Shown one piece after another: positions 51,960 through 62,046 of a stretch of DNA of 64,000 nt. A program made the position numbers and the translations under genes. The notes below the pieces were generated by a model. The model was not told where the DNA came from. It did not search any database and saw nothing but the letters and a program-made list of their open reading frames with translations. This DNA is from Bordetella parapertussis (lineage in GTDB: Bacteria > Pseudomonadota > Gammaproteobacteria > Burkholderiales > SG8-41), in assembly GCA_945885345.1 (NCBI GenBank), contig CAMCYP010000001.1, positions 173,519-237,518 of the forward strand. The letters are read 5' to 3'. How positions within the stretch are numbered: the first letter of the stretch is position 1; every line of letters begins with the position of its first letter.

Positions 51960-54142
51960 GCGTTCACCGCCGTTCCCGTACGTCGTTCGCGACGGCGGAA
52001 TGCCGCCACCGCCGGCACCGTGCCCAGCGCCAGCACCACGCCGATCAGCAGCAGCGGCCACAGCACCGGCGGATTCCATTCGCGGCGTTTCTGCAGGCGC
52101 AGCGCCGGATCGAGGCGCTGATACTTCAAACCGTTGTTGGCAATCTGGTTGGGCTTGCGATTGAACAGCCAGCCGTGGTGCAGCGTGTAATCCTTGGGGA
52201 AATAACTCCACACCCAGGGCGCGTCGTGGCGCAGCAGTTCAACCATGCGATCGATGATGGCCTGGCGCTCGGGGCCATTGGCCATGTGCTTCATGCGCGC
52301 GAACAACTGGTCATATTCCGGATTGCTGTAGTTCGACGCATTCTCACCCTGCGTTTTCGCACGGCCCTGCGGTCCGTGGAACAGGAACAGGAAATTCTCC
52401 GGATCGGGGTAATCGGCATTCCAGCCGAGGAAATAAAGCTGCGCCGTGCCGCGCCGCAGCTTGTCCTGCAGCCGGTTGAAGTCGGTGGCACGAATCACCA
52501 GTTGCACGCCCAGCTTCGAAAACTGATTAATGTACCAGTCCAGTCGCGCCTTGCTGTCGGCACCGCTGGAGGTTGTATCCAGATACAGCAACAGCGGCTG
52601 CCCGGTCTTCGCATCGCGGCCGTTCGGATAGCCCGCCTCGGCCAGCAGTTTTTTTGCCTGCTCGATGGGCTTGCGCTGGGGCTGGCCATCCTTCCAGTCA
52701 TACACATAGGGATTGATGCTGGTCGCATCGGCATCGCGATAACCGAAGATGCCCGGCGGAATCGGCCCGTGCGAGGGCACTCCACGACCATTGCTGAATA
52801 TCGAAATCAGTTCTTCCTGGTCAACGGCGATCGATACCGCCAGGCGCAGCTTGCGTGCACGCTCGCCAGCCGCTTCGCCAATCACCGGATCGAGCATGTT
52901 GAAACCGAGGTAGAACACGCTGGTGGCCAGCGAGGTCTGCAGGCGGATGCCGCGCTTGATCATGTCATCGGACAGCGTGACATCGCCCTGCCCGCCGAAC
53001 TGCACCGCCTGGTCAAAGGTGTCGGAGCCGATGCCGGATGCGTCGTAATAGCCCTGCAGGAACTTGTTCCAGTACGGGATCTGCTCCTTCTCCAGGCTGA
53101 ACACCACGCGGTCGATGAACGGCAGCGGCTTGCCGGCATCCGCCAGCAGCCCTGCCGCTGCATCACCCGGTTCGCCTTCGGCGGGATAGGTTTCACCGCG
53201 GTAGTTGGGATTGCGTTCCAGCACCATCTGCCGGTTCGGATTGTTGATGGTCAGCATGTACGGCCCGGTACCGACCGGATACCAGTCGAGGGAAATGTTT
53301 TTCTGCGCCATGCCCGGCTGATCATAAAAACGATCCGCCTCCGGCGGCACCGGTGCAAAAAACGGCATCGCCAGCCAGTAGGCAAACTGCGGATATTTGC
53401 CGCGCACCCGTACCGCGTAGGTGTGGCGATCAATGATGCGCACGCCCGACACGGCGTACTGCGTCAGGTCAACGGGCGCCCCTTCCGGCAGCGCCGCCGC
53501 TACCTTGGTCAGCTGGTCTGCCAGCTCTTTCAGCCCGACCACGTATTCCCCCATCAACTGCAGGATCGGAGAATGCAGCCGCGGGTGCGCCAGGCGTTTG
53601 ATCTGGTGTACATAGTCGGCAGCTTCGAGTTCGCGCGTGCCGGTGTACTTGAAATCGCCCAGCGTATCGATGCCGCGCAGGTCGGCGGCAGTCAAGGCGA
53701 GGTAGCGCGGCTTACCGGATTCATCGACGGCAAACGCCGGGTGCGGCTGGTATTTCACGCCCTGTTTGATATGAATGACGTATTCACTGTAGGCAACCCG
53801 CTCCGCCGGCGCACTGTCCGGCAAAGGTTTGCCCGCGGCATCCAGATAAACGGGTTTGGGAACCGCTTCGGCACCGAACGGAATCAGTTCATAAGGCCGC
53901 TTCAGGTAGTGGTACTGCAGCGGCGGCTGATAGATATTGGCGATGAACGCATTTTCGTTCTCGGCGTAGGACTGCACCGGATCCAGATGTTTCGGCCGTT
54001 CGGAAAACGAGGTGTAGAGCGTATTCGCGCCGGCATCGGCGGCCGGATAGGGATCGTTCCACGGCGATCCACCGCAACCCGCAGTAAGGGCGAGGGTCAG
54101 TGCAAGGATCGGCAGCATCAATGCTGGGCGTATGCAGGCCAT
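51956..54142 (-). CDS. Periplasmic oligopeptide-binding lipoprotein (YejA/OppA-like)
   Basis: 728 residues from ATG 54142. The lipoprotein signal peptide (MACIRPALMLPILALTLALT, then AGC lipobox) anchors it to the membrane, unlike the soluble E. coli YejA. The SBP_bac_5 fold is indicated by LRLAVSIAVDQEELISIF, NRQMVLERNPNYRGE and YFLGWNADYPDPENFLFL. A C-terminal hydrophobic helix (about 700-718) is unusual for a binding protein and may be a second anchor. First gene of the Yej-like operon; the longer frame to 54289 overlaps the fabI start and is rejected. Confidence 0.85.
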   Translation of the reverse strand: MACIRPALMLPILALTLALTAGCGGSPWNDPYPAADAGANTLYTSFSERPKHLDPVQSYAENENAFIANIYQPPLQYHYLKRPYELIPFGAEAVPKPVYLDAAGKPLPDSAPAERVAYSEYVIHIKQGVKYQPHPAFAVDESGKPRYLALTAADLRGIDTLGDFKYTGTRELEAADYVHQIKRLAHPRLHSPILQLMGEYVVGLKELADQLTKVAAALPEGAPVDLTQYAVSGVRIIDRHTYAVRVRGKYPQFAYWLAMPFFAPVPPEADRFYDQPGMAQKNISLDWYPVGTGPYMLTINNPNRQMVLERNPNYRGETYPAEGEPGDAAAGLLADAGKPLPFIDRVVFSLEKEQIPYWNKFLQGYYDASGIGSDTFDQAVQFGGQGDVTLSDDMIKRGIRLQTSLATSVFYLGFNMLDPVIGEAAGERARKLRLAVSIAVDQEELISIFSNGRGVPSHGPIPPGIFGYRDADATSINPYVYDWKDGQPQRKPIEQAKKLLAEAGYPNGRDAKTGQPLLLYLDTTSSGADSKARLDWYINQFSKLGVQLVIRATDFNRLQDKLRRGTAQLYFLGWNADYPDPENFLFLFHGPQGRAKTQGENASNYSNPEYDQLFARMKHMANGPERQAIIDRMVELLRHDAPWVWSYFPKDYTLHHGWLFNRKPNQIANNGLKYQRLDPALRLQKRREWNPPVLWPLLLIGVVLALGTVPAVAAFRRRERRTGTAVNA

Positions 54143-54230
54143 TGGCGGAAAGTGTAGCCGATAATGGCAGCCTGATCTTCTGGTTATAATCGCCCGCTGA
54201 CTGTTCCGCATCACCATTACAGGAAAAACC

Positions 54231-55019
54231 ATGGCGTTCCTGCAAGATAAAAAAATCCTGATTACCGGCCTGCTGTCCAACCGCTCCATCGCCTACGGCA
54301 TCGCCAAAGCGGCAAGCCGCGAAGGCGCGCAACTCGCCTTTACCTACCAGGGTGAGGACATCCGGGAGCGCGTGATCAAGCTCGCGGCGGAATTCGGCAC
54401 CGTGCCGGTGCTGCCCTGCGATGTATCAAAAGACGATCAGATCGCCGCGCTGTACGCAAAGCTGCATTCGGAATGGGGTGGACTCGATGCGCTGCTGCAT
54501 TCCATCGCTTTTGCACCGCGCGAAGCACTGAAGGGAAGTTTTCTCGACGGACTGACCCGCGACGGTTTTGCAATGGCCCACGATATCAGCAGCTACAGCT
54601 TTGCCGCGATGGCCAAGGGTGCGGCACCACTGATGGCCGGCAAGCCGGGCGCGATGCTGACGCTGACTTACCTCGGCGCGGAACGCACCGTTCCCAACTA
54701 CAACGTGATGGGACTGGCCAAGGCCAGCCTCGAAGCCTGTGTGCGTTATCTGGCCAGCGATCTCGGCCCGCAGGGCATCCGTGTCAACGGCATTTCAGCA
54801 GGACCGATCAAGACCCTGGCGGCAGCCGGCATCGGTGGCTTCGGCAAAATACTCAAATTCGTCGAGGACAATGCACCCTTGCGGCGCAATGTGACGATCG
54901 AAGATGTCGGCAATGCCGCGGCCTTCCTGCTGTCCGACCTGGCCGGGGGCATTACCGGAGAGATCACCTACGTCGACTGCGGTTTCAACACCGTCGTCGG
55001 TGGCATGCGCGGGGAATAA
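54231..55019 (+). CDS. fabI: Enoyl-[acyl-carrier-protein] reductase (NADH)
   Basis: A 262-residue SDR-like enzyme performing the last step of fatty-acid elongation. [19 protein letters not shown] is the FabI N-terminal dinucleotide region, and catalytic Tyr-x6-Lys is in [15 protein letters not shown]. Ribosome site AGGAAA lies upstream. It is divergent from the peptide-transport operon. Fatty-acid synthesis genes are not adjacent, which is normal. Confidence 0.95.
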   Translation: MAFLQDKKILITGLLSNRSIAYGIAKAASREGAQLAFTYQGEDIRERVIKLAAEFGTVPVLPCDVSKDDQIAALYAKLHSEWGGLDALLHSIAFAPREALKGSFLDGLTRDGFAMAHDISSYSFAAMAKGAAPLMAGKPGAMLTLTYLGAERTVPNYNVMGLAKASLEACVRYLASDLGPQGIRVNGISAGPIKTLAAAGIGGFGKILKFVEDNAPLRRNVTIEDVGNAAAFLLSDLAGGITGEITYVDCGFNTVVGGMRGE

Positions 55020-55031
55020 AAAGACAACAAA

Positions 55032-55060
55032 AAACCCGGCACCTTGCGGTTACCGGGTTT
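55032..55060 (+). terminator. Terminator hairpin after fabI
   Basis: AAACCCGG / CCGGGTTT arms with an inner loop, ending TTTAAAT. Weak T-tail. Confidence 0.6.
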
Positions 55061-55156
55061 AAATAGTCACGCACCACTGCTGCCGGCTGGATTTAGCCAC
55101 CATGGCCGGATTAGCACCACGGGTTCAAAGCCGCCGGCCGCCCTTGCCGGCTTAGC

Positions 55157-57049
55157 CTACTTCTTCTCGATCTGATCCTTGCGAATATTGACTTCGCTTT
55201 TCTGCTTCAGACTCGCCAGATAGGCCGCCAGTTCAGCCTGCCCCGCCACCTGGCGCAGCGTCTGCGCAATCGTGTTCTGCTTGTCCTTGGCGCTTTCCGT
55301 CGCTTCCTGCACCTTGCTGATCCGCACCAGCGTATAGCCTCCACCCGGCGCTTCCGTGCCGGCATAGGCCGGCAGCTTGCTGACATCGGCCTTGAACGCC
55401 TGGCGCAACACCTCAACCGGGATACCCTTGGGGTCGCCCCGTCCGGCGAGCAGCGGCGCGCTCCACGCCACCTCGGTAGCCTTGCCCTGCTTCAGCGCTT
55501 CAAGTTTGGCGCGTCCGTCCTGCGCCGCCAGCTGGCTGGCCTGCTGCAGGGTCAGTTTTTTCACCAGCGCACCACTGATCTGGTCAAACGGCTGGATGGT
55601 GGCCGGCTTGTGTTCGATAATCCGTCCCCCGAGCAGCACACCGGGAGCAACCTCGATCGCTTCGGTATTGCGCTTGTTTTTCAGCACATCTTCCGAAAAC
55701 ACCGCCTGCAGCAGCTTCTGGTTGCCCAGCGTGGTGTTGTCACCGCCGTTGCGCACCATCCAGCCACTTTTCTGCGGAACAGCTTTGATGAGGTCCGCAG
55801 CCGCCTTCAGACTGTCCGACTGCTCGAACAGCGTGTTGCTGAACGCCTCTGCCAGTTCGGCGAACTTGCGCCCCGCCATCTGCTTCTTCAGTTCAGTCTC
55901 GATCTCCGGACGCGCTTCCTCAAAAGTCTTGCCCTTGCCGCCGCGCACCGCGGTCAGACGGATGATGTGGTAACCGAACTCGCTTTCCACCGGGGCCGAA
56001 ATCTCGCCGACTTTCATCGCGAACACCGCATCGTCAAATGGCTTGACCATTGCGCCGCGCTCGAAGAAGCCCAGATCGCCGCCCTTGGTTGCCGACCCCG
56101 GATCCTGCGAATACTTTTTGGCCAGTTCAGCAAAATCCTTGGGATTTTTCTTCAGCTGCGCATAAAGTTCGTCGGCTTTCGCTTTGGCCTTTTTCTTCGC
56201 ATCGGCTCCGCCGCCGGCATCCGGGGTGATCAGGATGTGGCTGGCCTGGCGCGCTTCCTTGACCTCAAACCGCTTCACGTTTTCGTCATAAGCCTTGCGC
56301 ACTTCAGCTGCCGCGGGCTGCATCTGCGCAATCAGGCCGTCTGCGCTCAGCGTGACGAACTCAATGCGCACCTGCTCCGGCACGCGAAACTCGTCCTGAT
56401 GGCCATCGTAGTATTTCTTTGCGGCGTCAGCCTCCAGCTTGACCTGCGGCACATAACGCTCGGCACTGAGCGCGAAATGGCTGATTTCGCGCTGCTGATC
56501 CGAAATACGCTGCAACATGGCCGCTTCGGCGCGCGAAACAAAGGCGGAAGCGATATACCCGTGGGTTACGTGATCAACGAGCAGGTCCTGGCGCATGCGC
56601 TGTTCGAAAATCACCGGCGTCATGCCCTGCCCCTTGAGCAGTTCCTCATAACGGGCATAGGAAAACTTGCCGTTCTCGCGGAAGGCTTCGACGTTGCCGA
56701 CGATGTCCTGGACCTGGCGATCGGTGATGACCAGCCCGGCGTGCAGTGCACGATCCATCAGCAGGCGCTGCTGCACCAGGTTGTCGATCACCGAGAAACG
56801 CAGCTCGGTGCTGTCGAGCATGGCGGGATCAACGCGGCCACCCGACATCCGTTGCAGCATTTCCTGCCGCTCGCGCAACGCCATCGCAAACTCGGCCTGG
56901 GAAACCTTGTAATCGCCGACAGTCGCTACGACATCGCCGCTGTTGCCCTTCTGAAAATAGGAGTCGATGCCGAAAAAAGCGAAAGGCAGGACAATGATGG
57001 CCAGCATGAGCTGCATCAATTTTTTGTTTTTGTGGACAAAATCGAACAT
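55157..57049 (-). CDS. ppiD: Periplasmic folding chaperone / peptidyl-prolyl isomerase PpiD
   Basis: A 630-residue membrane-anchored chaperone. A single N-terminal transmembrane helix (about 12-32) follows a basic start; a SurA-N-like chaperone region covers about 35-230; the parvulin domain (about 265-365) shows ASHILITPD, FAELAKKYSQDPGS and GYHIIRLTAV; a C-terminal chaperone-like part follows. PpiD aids exit and folding of secreted proteins at the Sec translocon. It lies downstream of the tRNA-Asp terminator. Confidence 0.9.
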   Translation of the reverse strand: MFDFVHKNKKLMQLMLAIIVLPFAFFGIDSYFQKGNSGDVVATVGDYKVSQAEFAMALRERQEMLQRMSGGRVDPAMLDSTELRFSVIDNLVQQRLLMDRALHAGLVITDRQVQDIVGNVEAFRENGKFSYARYEELLKGQGMTPVIFEQRMRQDLLVDHVTHGYIASAFVSRAEAAMLQRISDQQREISHFALSAERYVPQVKLEADAAKKYYDGHQDEFRVPEQVRIEFVTLSADGLIAQMQPAAAEVRKAYDENVKRFEVKEARQASHILITPDAGGGADAKKKAKAKADELYAQLKKNPKDFAELAKKYSQDPGSATKGGDLGFFERGAMVKPFDDAVFAMKVGEISAPVESEFGYHIIRLTAVRGGKGKTFEEARPEIETELKKQMAGRKFAELAEAFSNTLFEQSDSLKAAADLIKAVPQKSGWMVRNGGDNTTLGNQKLLQAVFSEDVLKNKRNTEAIEVAPGVLLGGRIIEHKPATIQPFDQISGALVKKLTLQQASQLAAQDGRAKLEALKQGKATEVAWSAPLLAGRGDPKGIPVEVLRQAFKADVSKLPAYAGTEAPGGGYTLVRISKVQEATESAKDKQNTIAQTLRQVAGQAELAAYLASLKQKSEVNIRKDQIEKK

Positions 57050-57104
57050 GGCTCTCTCTCCACGACAAATTGCTGAAAACCTGCGCCGCAGTGGCGCCGA
57101 TAAG

Positions 57105-57133
57105 AAAAAAGGCGAACCTGGTTCGCCTTTTTT
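57105..57133 (-). terminator. Intrinsic terminator of the tRNA-Val/tRNA-Asp unit
   Basis: GGCGAAC / GTTCGCC stem with CTG loop, flanked by A6 and T6, immediately downstream of tRNA-Asp on the minus strand. Confidence 0.88.
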
Positions 57134-57141
57134 ACGATAGC

Positions 57142-57218
57142 TGGCGGAGTGGACGGGACTCGAACCCGCGACCCCCGGCGTGACAGGCCGGTATTCTAAC
57201 CAACTGAACTACCACTCC
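57142..57218 (-). tRNA. tRNA-Asp (anticodon GTC)
   Basis: Acceptor GGAGTGG / CCACTCC, anticodon loop CTGTCAC, T-loop GGTTCGAGTCC, encoded CCA. 77 nt. Confidence 0.96.
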
Positions 57219-57267
57219 AATGATTCGTTACTGCGCTTCTTACTGTTACTGCGCTTCTTCCTGTTTC

Positions 57268-57343
57268 TGGTGGGTGCTGACGGGATCGAACCGCCGACAT
57301 TCGCCTTGTAAGGGCGACGCTCTACCAGCTGAGCTAAGCACCC
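57268..57343 (-). tRNA. tRNA-Val (anticodon TAC)
   Basis: Acceptor GGGTGCT / AGCACCC, anticodon loop CTTACAA, T-loop GGTTCGATCCC, encoded CCA. 76 nt. Upstream of tRNA-Asp in the same minus-strand unit; the 49-bp spacer has a direct repeat of GTTACTGCGCTTCTT. Confidence 0.96.
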
Positions 57344-57384
57344 CACATCCCGGGCGCATCTAATCCGTGTATCCGCCCGAACAA

Positions 57385-57413
57385 AGGGCCGGATTGTAGC
57401 CCAATCCGGCCCT
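57385..57413 (-). terminator. Intrinsic terminator after lon
   Basis: A perfect 12-bp stem (AGGGCCGGATTG / CAATCCGGCCCT, loop TAGCC). On the minus strand it is followed by TTTGTT, giving a lon terminator. Confidence 0.8.
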
Positions 57414-57441
57414 GATTTCCAGCTTGAAGTCAGTTTAAAGC

Positions 57442-59859
57442 TCAGTGTTTGATCGCAGCGGGTGCTGCGGTCTCTCCGGCAGGCGGCACCGGTGCACTCT
57501 GCGCCTCAGCCAGCGGTTCCGGCTTGCGCTCCAGCGCCAGCTCAAGCACCTGGTCGATCCACTTGACCGGGTGGATATCAAGCTTGTTCTTGACGTTGTC
57601 CGGAATCTCCTTCAGATCCTTGACGTTCTCTTCCGGGATCAACACCGTCTTGATGCCGCCACGGTGCGCCGCCAGCAGTTTTTCCTTGAGCCCGCCGATC
57701 GGCAGCACCTCGCCGCGCAGCGTGATCTCGCCGGTCATCGCCACATCGGCGCGCACCGGGATGCCGGTCAGCACCGACACCATCGCCGTGCAGATGCCGA
57801 TGCCGGCGCTGGGGCCATCCTTCGGCGTAGCACCCTCCGGCAGATGGATATGGATGTCGTTCTTCTGATAGAACTCCGGGTTGATGCCCAGACGCGGCGA
57901 GCGGCTGCGCACCACCGACATCGCCGCCTGCACGGACTCCTGCATGACCTCGCCGAGCTTGCCGGTCGTGGTCATCTTGCCCTTGCCCGCCATGGTCGCG
58001 GCCTCAATCGACAGCAACTCGCCGCCGACTTCCGTCCACGCCAGTCCGTTGACCTGGCCGATCTGGTTTTTCTTCTCGGCAATACCGAAGGAATAGCGGT
58101 GCACGCCCAGGTATTTCTCGAGATTGCGCGAGCTGACCGTGATCTTGCGTTCCTTGCCGCCGCTGACGAGTTCCTTCACCACCTTGCGGCAGATCTTGGA
58201 AATTTCGCGGTCGAGGCTGCGCACGCCCGCTTCGCGGGTGTAGTAACGCACCATGTCGCGCAGCGCGCTTTCCGACACCACCAGCTCATCGGCTTTGAGG
58301 CCGTGGTTCTGCATGGTTTTCGTCAGCAGGTGATGCTCGGCGATATGGATTTTTTCGTCCTCGGTGTAACCCGACAGGCGAATCACTTCCATCCGGTCGA
58401 GCAGCGCCGCCGGAATGTTCAGCGTATTCGCGGTGGCGACGAACATCACGTCGGACAGGTCATATTCGACCTCGATGTAGTGGTCGACGAAGGTGTGGTT
58501 CTGCTCGGGGTCCAGTACCTCGAGCAGCGCGGACGCCGGATCACCCCGGAAATCCATCCCCATCTTGTCGACTTCGTCCAGCAAAAACAACGGGTTACGA
58601 ACGCCCACCTTGGCCATGTTCTGGAGGATCTTGCCGGGCATGGAGCCGATGTAAGTGCGGCGATGGCCGCGGATTTCCGCCTCGTCGCGCACGCCGCCGA
58701 GCGACATGCGGATGAACTTGCGGTTGGTCGAACGCGCGATCGACTGGCCGAGCGAAGTCTTGCCGACGCCGGGAGCGCCAACTAGGCACAGGATCGGCGC
58801 TTTCATCTTGTCGACGCGCTGCTGCACGGCCAGGTACTCGACAATGCGTTCCTTGACCTTCTCCAGGCCGTAGTGATCCTCGTCGAGGACTTTCTCGGCA
58901 ATGCTCAGATCAGTACTGATCTTGCTTTTCTTGCGCCACGGCAGACCGATCAGCGCATCGATGTAATTGCGCACGACCGTGGCTTCGGCCGACATCGGTG
59001 ACATCAGCTTGAGCTTTTTCAGTTCCGCATCGGCTTTTTTGCGTGCCTCTTTGGGCATGCGTGCGGCCTTGATGCGTTTCTCGATCTCGTCGATGTCCGC
59101 GCCTTCCTCGGTCTCACCCAGCTCCTTCTGGATCGCCTTCACCTGTTCGTTCAGGTAATACTCACGCTGGCTTTTTTCCATCTGGCGCTTGACGCGGCCG
59201 CGGATGCGTTTTTCCACCTGCAGGATGTCGAGCTCTCCATCGACCACCTTCAACAGGTGATCCAGGCGCTGTTTGACGCCGATCATTTCCAGCACTTCCT
59301 GCTTCTGCTCGAGTTTCAGCGGCAGATGCGCAGCGATGGTATCGGCCAGGCGCCCGGCCTCGTCGATGCCCGCCAGCGAAGTCAGGATTTCCGGGGGAAT
59401 CTTCTTGTTCAACTTCACATACTGGTCGAACTGCTGGATCATCGTCCGCCGCATCGCTTCGGTTTCGCTGTCCGTGGCCGGATCACTGGCGATCGGCGTG
59501 ACCTGCACCGTGAAATGGGTTTTGACGTCTTCGACGCTGTGGATGCGCGCGCGCTGACTGCCTTCGACCAGCACCTTCACCGTGCCGTCCGGCAGTTTCA
59601 GCATCTGCAGGATGTTGGCGATGCTGCCGACATCGTAGAGATCGTCCGGCGCGGGCTCGTCCTTGGCCGCGGATTTCTGCGCCACCAGCACGATGCTTTT
59701 CCCCGATTCCATCGCGGTTTCCAGCGCTTTTATTGATTTGGGTCGTCCCACAAACAGCGGAATGACCATGTGCGGAAACACCACGACATCCCGTAACGGG
59801 AGCAGGGGCATTTCCATCTTGCTGATTTCGTTGCTGATTTGGTCATTCATTGGCGTCAC
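57442..59859 (-). CDS. lon: ATP-dependent Lon protease
   Basis: An 805-residue AAA+ serine protease: N-terminal substrate-binding domain (about 1-310), ATPase with Walker [14 protein letters not shown] (about 360) and Walker [12 protein letters not shown], and protease domain with catalytic Ser in [19 protein letters not shown] and Lys further on. It degrades misfolded and regulatory proteins. A heat-shock (sigma-32) promoter lies upstream. The start may be at 59859 or the ATG three codons later. Confidence 0.96.
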   Translation of the reverse strand: MTPMNDQISNEISKMEMPLLPLRDVVVFPHMVIPLFVGRPKSIKALETAMESGKSIVLVAQKSAAKDEPAPDDLYDVGSIANILQMLKLPDGTVKVLVEGSQRARIHSVEDVKTHFTVQVTPIASDPATDSETEAMRRTMIQQFDQYVKLNKKIPPEILTSLAGIDEAGRLADTIAAHLPLKLEQKQEVLEMIGVKQRLDHLLKVVDGELDILQVEKRIRGRVKRQMEKSQREYYLNEQVKAIQKELGETEEGADIDEIEKRIKAARMPKEARKKADAELKKLKLMSPMSAEATVVRNYIDALIGLPWRKKSKISTDLSIAEKVLDEDHYGLEKVKERIVEYLAVQQRVDKMKAPILCLVGAPGVGKTSLGQSIARSTNRKFIRMSLGGVRDEAEIRGHRRTYIGSMPGKILQNMAKVGVRNPLFLLDEVDKMGMDFRGDPASALLEVLDPEQNHTFVDHYIEVEYDLSDVMFVATANTLNIPAALLDRMEVIRLSGYTEDEKIHIAEHHLLTKTMQNHGLKADELVVSESALRDMVRYYTREAGVRSLDREISKICRKVVKELVSGGKERKITVSSRNLEKYLGVHRYSFGIAEKKNQIGQVNGLAWTEVGGELLSIEAATMAGKGKMTTTGKLGEVMQESVQAAMSVVRSRSPRLGINPEFYQKNDIHIHLPEGATPKDGPSAGIGICTAMVSVLTGIPVRADVAMTGEITLRGEVLPIGGLKEKLLAAHRGGIKTVLIPEENVKDLKEIPDNVKNKLDIHPVKWIDQVLELALERKPEPLAEAQSAPVPPAGETAAPAAIKH

Positions 59860-59895
59860 CTGAGAGAGTCAATATGAGTGCATCTAGGGGGCAGC

Positions 59896-59920
59896 TTGGG
59901 GCATTACAAACCAATTCAAG
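59896..59920 (-). promoter_or_regulatory. Sigma-32-type heat-shock promoter of lon
   Basis: On the minus strand, CTTGAA (-35) is followed after 13 nt by CCCCAA (-10), close to the CTTGAAA-N13-CCCCATNT consensus, about 40 bp before the lon start. The other bases of the 160-bp gap to clpX contain only short GC-rich palindromes. Confidence 0.65.
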
Positions 59921-60019
59921 CACCGGGCGCGTGCCGGGCGCAAATAGCCGACAGTGACAGCGTCACCGCTGCCGCCCCGTCTGCACCGGGCGCTGGGCCA
60001 AAACTCGCCCGCACCTTGG

Positions 60020-61288
60020 TCAGACGGTTGATCCGGCAACTTTGGGCTGGTCCGAGTAGATGAGCAACGGCGGTGCGTCGCTGGTGATGGTGCCTTCGTC
60101 AACCGCCACCTTGACGACGTTTTCCAGCGACGGCAGATCGAACATGGTGTTCAGCAGCGTGTGCTCGATGATCGAACGCAGGCCGCGCGCGCCGGTCTTG
60201 CGCTCCAGCGCCTTGCGGGCGATGGCACGCAACGCCGCATCACGCACTTCCAGCTCAACGCCTTCCATGCTGAACATTTTCTGGAACTGCTTCAGCAGCG
60301 CGTTTTTCGGCTGCGTCAGGATTTCCATCAGCGCTGCTTCGTCGAGTTCCTCCAGAGTGGCCACCACCGGCAGGCGGCCGACAAACTCCGGAATCAAGCC
60401 GTACTTGATCAGGTCTTCGGGCTGCACGTCGCGCAGCACCACTGCCTTGTCCTTGCGGCTGTCCTTGCTGCGCACATCGGCGCCGAAGCCAATACCGCTT
60501 TTCTCCGAACGTTCGCGGATGATCTTGTCCAGACCGCCGAATGCACCACCGCAGATGAACAGGATGTTGGTGGTGTCGACCTGCACGAACTCCTGGTTCG
60601 GGTGCTTGCGGCCACCCTGCGGCGGCACTGATGCGATGGTGCCCTCGATCAGTTTCAGCAGCGCCTGCTGCACACCTTCGCCCGACACGTCGCGGGTGAT
60701 CGAAGGGTTGTCGGACTTGCGTGAAATCTTGTCGATTTCGTCGATGTAGACGATGCCGCGCTGCGCCTTCTCGACGTCGTAGTCGCACTTCTGCAGCAGC
60801 TTCTGGATGATGTTCTCGACGTCCTCACCGACATAACCGGCTTCGGTCAGCGTCGTTGCATCGGCCATCACGAACGGCACATTGAGCAGCCGCGCCAGCG
60901 TCTGCGCCAGCAACGTCTTGCCCGAACCCGTGGGGCCGACCAGCAGGATGTTCGATTTCGCCAGTTCGACCTCGTCGTTCTTGCTGACGTTGCGCAGGCG
61001 CTTGTAGTGGTTATAGACGGCCACCGACAGGATGCGCTTGGCAAGGTCCTGGCCGATCACATACTGGTTGAGGATGTCACGGATCTCATGCGGCACCGGC
61101 AGGTCGGATTTGGCGCCCTTGGTGCCCTGATCGCCCTGGGTTTCCTCGCGGATGATGTCATTGCACAGCTCGATGCATTCGTCGCAGATAAACACCGACG
61201 GTCCCGCGATGAGCTTGCGCACTTCGTGCTGGCTCTTCCCGCAGAACGAGCAGTACAGCAGCTTTTCACCGCTTACTTTTTCGGCCAT
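60020..61288 (-). CDS. clpX: ClpX, ATP-dependent unfoldase of ClpXP
   Basis: 422 residues, the usual size. N-terminal zinc-binding domain (CSFCGKS and CDECIELC), Walker [16 protein letters not shown] (about 120), Walker [11 protein letters not shown] and sensor/pore residues follow in order. It selects and unfolds substrates for ClpP. Encoded downstream of clpP and upstream of lon in the standard order. Confidence 0.97.
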   Translation of the reverse strand: MAEKVSGEKLLYCSFCGKSQHEVRKLIAGPSVFICDECIELCNDIIREETQGDQGTKGAKSDLPVPHEIRDILNQYVIGQDLAKRILSVAVYNHYKRLRNVSKNDEVELAKSNILLVGPTGSGKTLLAQTLARLLNVPFVMADATTLTEAGYVGEDVENIIQKLLQKCDYDVEKAQRGIVYIDEIDKISRKSDNPSITRDVSGEGVQQALLKLIEGTIASVPPQGGRKHPNQEFVQVDTTNILFICGGAFGGLDKIIRERSEKSGIGFGADVRSKDSRKDKAVVLRDVQPEDLIKYGLIPEFVGRLPVVATLEELDEAALMEILTQPKNALLKQFQKMFSMEGVELEVRDAALRAIARKALERKTGARGLRSIIEHTLLNTMFDLPSLENVVKVAVDEGTITSDAPPLLIYSDQPKVAGSTV

Positions 61289-61395
61289 GCCAGCAACCCT
61301 TTGTTGACTGTTGCACTGTGACCGCCTGAACGGGTGAAAATTCCGTCCCGGAAGCCCGTTTTACCGCTATTCACTTCGCCACTACTTTACCGCAA

Positions 61396-62046
61396 CTACT
61401 TGACCGCTACGACGGTATCCGCACGGCTGGTCAATACCTTGTCCACCAGACCGTAGTTTACCGACTGTTCCGCAGAAAGGAAGTTGTCCCGATCCGTGTC
61501 GCGACCAATGGCATCGACAGTCTGGCCGGAATGTTTGGCCATGATCTCGTTCAGCTTGCCCTTCAGGAACAGGATTTCCTTGGCATGGATCTCGATATCC
61601 GATGCCTGGCCCTGGAATCCGCCCATCGGCTGGTGAATCATGACGCGCGAATTCGGCAGGCAAAAACGTTTGCCCTTGGCGCCCGCCGTCAGCAGCAGCG
61701 CGCCCATGCTCGCCGCCTGGCCGACGCAAAGCGTCGAGACATCCGGCTTGATGAACTGCATGGTGTCGTAAATCGCCAGCCCCGCCGACACCGACCCGCC
61801 CGGCGAGTTGATGTAGAAGGAGATGTCCTTGTCGGGGTTTTCCGATTCGAGGAACAGCAGCTGGGCAACGATCACGTTGGCGGTGACTTCGTTTACCGGC
61901 CCGACCAGGAACACCACCCGCTCCTTCAGCAGCCGCGAATAGATGTCATAGGCGCGCTCACCGCGACCGCTCTGCTCGATCACCATCGGGATCAGTCCCA
62001 GGCCCTGCGGCTCCATCATCGTTTGCGGCTCGGTGTAACGGCTCAT
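61396..62046 (-). CDS. clpP: ClpP protease subunit
   Basis: A 216-residue serine protease of the tetradecameric ClpP barrel. Catalytic Ser in [11 protein letters not shown], His in VMIHQPMGG, Asp in [10 protein letters not shown]. Start overlaps the trigger factor stop as ATGA, giving tig-clpP coupling. Confidence 0.97.
   Translation of the reverse strand: MSRYTEPQTMMEPQGLGLIPMVIEQSGRGERAYDIYSRLLKERVVFLVGPVNEVTANVIVAQLLFLESENPDKDISFYINSPGGSVSAGLAIYDTMQFIKPDVSTLCVGQAASMGALLLTAGAKGKRFCLPNSRVMIHQPMGGFQGQASDIEIHAKEILFLKGKLNEIMAKHSGQTVDAIGRDTDRDNFLSAEQSVNYGLVDKVLTSRADTVVAVK

Noticed and set aside
52175..54157. 660-residue plus-strand ORF opposite the peptide-binding lipoprotein
   Set aside because: Shadow of a well-supported gene with signal peptide and SBP motifs.
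55610..57076. 488-residue plus-strand ORF opposite ppiD
   Set aside because: Shadow composition and no motif; ppiD has all family domains.
57227..57259. Direct repeat of GTTACTGCGCTTCTT between two tRNAs as a mobile or CRISPR-like repeat
   Set aside because: Only two units with a 3-bp spacer in a tRNA spacer; probably a local slippage duplication.
57445..58785. 446-residue plus-strand ORF opposite lon
   Set aside because: His/Arg/Asp-rich composition typical of a complementary-strand shadow; lon is unambiguous.
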